10,177 bases of DNA from Rhodobacterales bacterium 34-62-10 (GTDB lineage Bacteria > Pseudomonadota > Alphaproteobacteria > Rhodobacterales > Rhodobacteraceae): contig NCJR01000062.1 in assembly GCA_002282555.1 (NCBI GenBank), positions 1 to 10,177 on the forward strand. Direction: 5' to 3'. This document shows positions 7,272-10,177 of this stretch, piece by piece. The notes under the pieces were generated by a model. It did no database searches. It was not told where the DNA came from and saw only the letters and a program-made list of their open reading frames with translations. The stretch's first letter is position 1; every line of letters starts with the position of its first letter. The translations under genes were made by a program, and so were the position numbers.

Positions 7272-7696
7272 ACGCCCAGATCAGCCAGCGCCGCACTCAG
7301 ACTGGTGGGCAAAGCGTCCTCATTGGCGCGACCCTTTGCCAGATCTGCTGGAGCGTCCTTGGCAGCCAAATAGCGCCAGCCCTGAAACGGTTTCTTGAGG
7401 GCTTGTGTGGTACGGATCAGTTCGGGGTCCAGTACGATCGCGCAACGGCGGATGCCATCGCCACCCATGACCTCGTCCAGTCGTAAAATCCGTTGGCGGC
7501 ATTGCAGCACGCCCTTGATCACCCAATAGATCGACCCGCCGTCAAGAATCTCGGCCTCGCGCTTGGGCCACATGCGGGTAATGTGGCGCGGCAGGCCGTC
7601 TGGCCCTTTTGCCCGCGCGCTGCCCTGCCATGCGGCAAGGTCTTCGACGCCTTCGGTGCCGACAGAAAGTTTGATCAGATGCAGCGGTTCTGGCAT
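7265..7696 (-). CDS. DUF1489 family protein, function unknown
   Basis: A 143-residue soluble protein matching, by recall, the DUF1489 family that is widespread in alphaproteobacteria and has no assigned function. Recognisable blocks are LHLIKLSVGTEGVEDLAAWQ (5-24), RHITRMWPKREAEILDGGS (37-55), IYWVIKGVLQCRQRILRLD (56-74) and KPFQGWRYLAAKDAPADLA (102-120). It has no signal peptide or membrane segment. The start at 7696 is chosen because the family begins just before LHLIKL and GGGGA stands eight bases upstream; a frame extension to 7747 would add 17 unlike residues and run through the predicted promoter. It is divergent from nrdJ across 194 bases, which is context only and not evidence of a shared role. 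Confidence 0.85.
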   Translation of the reverse strand: MPEPLHLIKLSVGTEGVEDLAAWQGSARAKGPDGLPRHITRMWPKREAEILDGGSIYWVIKGVLQCRQRILRLDEVMGGDGIRRCAIVLDPELIRTTQALKKPFQGWRYLAAKDAPADLAKGRANEDALPTSLSAALADLGVL

Positions 7697-7719
7697 GTGT
7701 TTTTCCCCAGTGGTTGTGG

Positions 7720-7747
7720 AGCATAGCGGCTCGCACCGCGAGATCAA
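7720..7747 (-). promoter_or_regulatory. Candidate promoter of the DUF1489 gene
   Basis: On the minus strand TTGATC (7747-7742) is followed after 16 bases by TATGCT (7725-7720), each with four matches to the sigma-70 consensus. The transcript would start near 7713, giving a leader of about 17 bases before the ATG at 7696. Confidence 0.45.
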
Positions 7748-7782
7748 GGGGACCGGACCTTCTCTTTCCGGCGTCTGGCCCG

Positions 7783-7811
7783 TTGACCCGGCCTCCCCAC
7801 CGGCCTATCCT
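7783..7811 (+). promoter_or_regulatory. Probable sigma-70-type promoter of nrdJ
   Basis: TTGACC (7783-7788) and TATCCT (7806-7811) are separated by the ideal 17 bases, with five and four matches to consensus. This is the best promoter match in the window. Transcription should start near 7818, leaving a leader of about 70 bases. It lies back-to-back with the DUF1489 promoter, their -35 elements about 35 bases apart. Between them is a 5-bp inverted repeat (CCGGA 7753-7757, TCCGG 7767-7771), a weak operator candidate. I see no AT-rich palindrome resembling an NrdR box. Confidence 0.55.
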
Positions 7812-7820
7812 TCACCTTCT

Positions 7821-7860
7821 GCCACAGGGCGTCGCGCCACTCTGCCGCTCGCCCTCTGGC
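7821..7860 (+). other. Stem-loop in the predicted nrdJ mRNA leader
   Basis: GCCACAGGGCG (7821-7831) pairs with CGCCCTCTGGC (7850-7860) at ten of eleven positions, with one C-C mismatch and an 18-base loop. It begins a few bases after the predicted transcription start and ends 30 bases before the nrdJ start codon, leaving the ribosome site (AAGGA, 7879-7883) outside. No T tract follows, so it is unlikely to be a terminator. It does not show the conserved elements of a cobalamin riboswitch and is far shorter. It may stabilise the mRNA or bind a regulator; function unknown. Confidence 0.45.
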
Positions 7861-7890
7861 CTCTCATTCCGCTGATCCAAGGACGCTCCC

Positions 7891-10152
7891 ATGACCCGTT
7901 TTGCCGCCCCCATTTCCGAACAGATCTGGGACATGAAATACCGGTTCAAACAGGCGGATGGGACGCCCATCGACCGCTCGGTCGAGGATACATGGCGCCG
8001 CATTGCACGGTCTTTGGCGCAGGTCGAACAGGACAGTGCTGTATGGGAAGACAAATTCTATGCTGCGCTTGAGGATTTCAAATACCTGCCGGCAGGTCGC
8101 ATCACTGCAGGGGCGGGTACGGGTCGGCGGGTGACGCTGTTCAACTGTTTCGTCATGGGGACAATTCCGGACAGCATGGCCGGTATCTTCGACATGCTGA
8201 AGGAAGCCGCGTTGACGATGCAGCAGGGCGGCGGGATCGGGTATGACTTCTCGACCATCCGGCCACGCGGGGCGGATGTGCTGGGCGTTGCGGCGGATGC
8301 ATCCGGGCCGTTGTCCTTCATGGATGTCTGGGATGCGATGTGCCGCACGATCATGTCCGCAGGCTCACGCCGCGGCGCGATGATGGCGACCATGCGCTGC
8401 GATCATCCGGATATCGAGGCGTTCATCACCGCCAAATCCGATGCCGCGCGGCTGCGGATGTTCAATCTGTCCGTTCTGATTACCGATCCGTTCATGGAGG
8501 CCGTGAAAGCCGACGCCTCATGGGACCTGCAATTCGAGGGCAAGGTCTACCATACGGTCCAAGCGCGTGATCTGTGGAACAAGATCATGAAAAGTACTTA
8601 TGATTTCGCCGAACCGGGTGTGATCTTCATTGACCGGATCAACGCGGCCAACAACCTGAACTATGTCGAAACCATCGCCGCCACAAACCCTTGCGGCGAG
8701 CAACCCCTGCCGCCTTATGGTGCGTGTCTGCTGGGCTCGATCAACATGGCGCGGCTGGTCACGGACCCGTTCGGCAAGACAGCACGCCTCGACCCCAAGG
8801 CGCTGACCGATCTGGTCGCCGTTGCCGTTCGGATGATGGACAATGTTGTGGATGCCAGCCGCTTTCCGCTGGACGCCCAAGCGCAGGAAGCGCAGGCGAA
8901 ACGCCGCATCGGTTTGGGTGTGACGGGTCTGGCCGATGCCCTGCTGATGGTCGGCCTGCGTTATGGGTCCGAAGAAGCGGCGCGTCAGACCGAGGAATGG
9001 CTGCACGCGATCGCGCGCGCCGCTTATCTGGCGTCGGTGGACTTGGCGAAGGAAAAAGGGGCATTTCCGCTGTTTGATGCTGAGAAATACCTTTCGTCCG
9101 GCACAATGCGCGCGATGGACGAGGATGTGCGTGATGCGATCCGCACCCACGGCATCCGCAACGCGCTGCTGACCTCGATCGCGCCCACCGGCACGATCAG
9201 CCTTTATGCAGGCAATGTGTCGTCTGGGATCGAGCCGGTCTTTGCCTATGCCTACAAGCGCAAGGTCCTGCAGAAGGATGGCAGCCGGACCGAGGAAGAA
9301 GTCGTCGATTACGCGGTGCAGATGTGGCGCGAAAAATTCGGCGATGCGGCGCTGCCCGACTATTTCGTCAACGCCCAGACACTGGCCCCGCTGGATCATG
9401 TGCGGATGCAGGCGGCGGCGCAGAAATGGGTCGACAGCTCGATCTCCAAAACCATCAACTGCCCCGAAGATATCAGCTTTGACGATTTCAAAGAGGTCTA
9501 TATGGCCGCTTGGGATCAGGGCTGCAAAGGCTGCACCACGTACCGGCCCAATGATGTCACCGGGTCTGTGCTGAGCGTGTCCGAGACCACCGAAAAGACG
9601 CCCGAGGCCGATCAGGGCGCGGATGTGATTTATATGTCTGAGCCGCTGGACCGTCCGCAGGCGTTGGAGGGCAATACCTACAAGCTCAAATGGCCCGATA
9701 GCGAACACGCGATTTACCTGACCGTCAACGACATCATCATCAACGGCCATCGCCGTCCGTTCGAAGTGTTCATCAACTCCAAGAACATGGAGCATTTCGC
9801 CTGGACCGTGGCGCTGACGCGGATGATCTCGGCTGTTTTCCGTCGCGGAGGCGATGTGTCCTTCGTGGTCGAAGAGCTGAAGGCCGTCTTCGACCCGCGC
9901 GGCGGCGCGTGGATGGGGGGCAAATATATCCCATCGATCCTTGCGGCGATCGGCGGGGTGATTGAACGCCACATGATCTCGATCGGTTTCATCGAGGGCG
10001 AGGGAATGGGGCTGAAGGCCGACCCACAGGCCAATGTCATCGGACTCAATGCCCCGCGCGGCAAGGCTTGTCCGTCATGTGGTCAATTCGACATGCGCAT
10101 GGTCGAGGGCTGCATGACCTGTTCCAGCTGCGGTCATTCCAAATGCGGGTAA
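7891..10152 (+). CDS. nrdJ: Vitamin B12-dependent (class II) ribonucleoside-diphosphate reductase
   Basis: This reduces ribonucleotides to deoxyribonucleotides using adenosylcobalamin to form a thiyl radical, so it needs no oxygen and no second radical subunit. It is complete at 753 residues. C86 (in LFNCFVMG) and C279 (in YGACLLGSINMARL) fit the redox pair in the active site; NPCGE (266-270) carries the radical-site N266, C268 and E270, and the 11-residue spacing from C268 to C279 matches known class II enzymes. APTGTISLYAG (431-441) is the conserved substrate-binding loop. The region about 590-700 resembles the TSCPD domain of NrdJ. The tail has cysteines at 727, 730, 741, 744, 747 and 752, which in the family pass electrons to the active site or bind zinc. 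There is no N-terminal ATP-cone. The start has AAGGA seven bases upstream. The organism must make or import cobalamin. Confidence 0.96.
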   Translation: MTRFAAPISEQIWDMKYRFKQADGTPIDRSVEDTWRRIARSLAQVEQDSAVWEDKFYAALEDFKYLPAGRITAGAGTGRRVTLFNCFVMGTIPDSMAGIFDMLKEAALTMQQGGGIGYDFSTIRPRGADVLGVAADASGPLSFMDVWDAMCRTIMSAGSRRGAMMATMRCDHPDIEAFITAKSDAARLRMFNLSVLITDPFMEAVKADASWDLQFEGKVYHTVQARDLWNKIMKSTYDFAEPGVIFIDRINAANNLNYVETIAATNPCGEQPLPPYGACLLGSINMARLVTDPFGKTARLDPKALTDLVAVAVRMMDNVVDASRFPLDAQAQEAQAKRRIGLGVTGLADALLMVGLRYGSEEAARQTEEWLHAIARAAYLASVDLAKEKGAFPLFDAEKYLSSGTMRAMDEDVRDAIRTHGIRNALLTSIAPTGTISLYAGNVSSGIEPVFAYAYKRKVLQKDGSRTEEEVVDYAVQMWREKFGDAALPDYFVNAQTLAPLDHVRMQAAAQKWVDSSISKTINCPEDISFDDFKEVYMAAWDQGCKGCTTYRPNDVTGSVLSVSETTEKTPEADQGADVIYMSEPLDRPQALEGNTYKLKWPDSEHAIYLTVNDIIINGHRRPFEVFINSKNMEHFAWTVALTRMISAVFRRGGDVSFVVEELKAVFDPRGGAWMGGKYIPSILAAIGGVIERHMISIGFIEGEGMGLKADPQANVIGLNAPRGKACPSCGQFDMRMVEGCMTCSSCGHSKCG

Positions 10153-10177
10153 CAGGCACCAGTCAAGGTCTTCCAAC

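Noticed and set aside
7697..7890. A cobalamin riboswitch in front of nrdJ
   Set aside because: The predicted leader is only about 70 bases and I could not find the conserved B12-box or the rest of the core; a covariance-model search would settle it.
8518..9972. A 484-codon open frame antisense to nrdJ
   Set aside because: It lies wholly inside a well-conserved gene, its translation shows no recognisable domain, and long antisense frames are expected opposite GC-rich coding sequence.

Overview
The window is a compact, GC-rich stretch of bacterial chromosome. The hisS-hisZ-hisG order with a short-form HisG, the DUF1489 protein, the cobalamin-dependent ribonucleotide reductase and the eukaryote-like motif 2 of the histidyl-tRNA synthetase all point to an alphaproteobacterium, most likely of the Rhodobacterales (Roseobacter/Paracoccus type). 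No species can be named from the sequence alone. I see no mobile element, CRISPR array, rRNA or tRNA, and this is mostly a housekeeping region.

Layout: the window opens inside dnaE (+), the replicative DNA polymerase III alpha subunit, of which the C-terminal 447 residues are present. A small slyX gene lies tail-to-tail with it on the minus strand. slyX is divergent from a crotonase-family (enoyl-CoA hydratase/isomerase) gene on the plus strand, which ends in a good stem-loop terminator candidate. Next comes a tight plus-strand operon: hisS (histidyl-tRNA synthetase), hisZ (a synthetase-derived regulatory subunit) and hisG (short-form ATP phosphoribosyltransferase), whose genes overlap by a few bases. 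HisZ and HisG should form the enzyme for the first step of histidine synthesis, while HisS consumes the end product. Facing this operon with a 4-base gap is a minus-strand SulP-family anion transporter without a STAS domain. Upstream of it on the same strand is a DUF1489 protein. DUF1489 shares a 194-base divergent promoter region with nrdJ, the class II (vitamin B12-dependent) ribonucleotide reductase, which fills the rest of the window and is complete.

Points worth a second look: an abrupt codon-usage change inside dnaE near base 450-480; a 10-of-11-pair stem-loop in the predicted nrdJ leader between a strong promoter match and the start codon; the crotonase lacking the usual second catalytic glutamate; the STAS-less SulP; and the alphaproteobacterial form of HisRS. 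I did not find a clearly new multi-gene system. All products were assigned by recognising family motifs by eye, without any database search.
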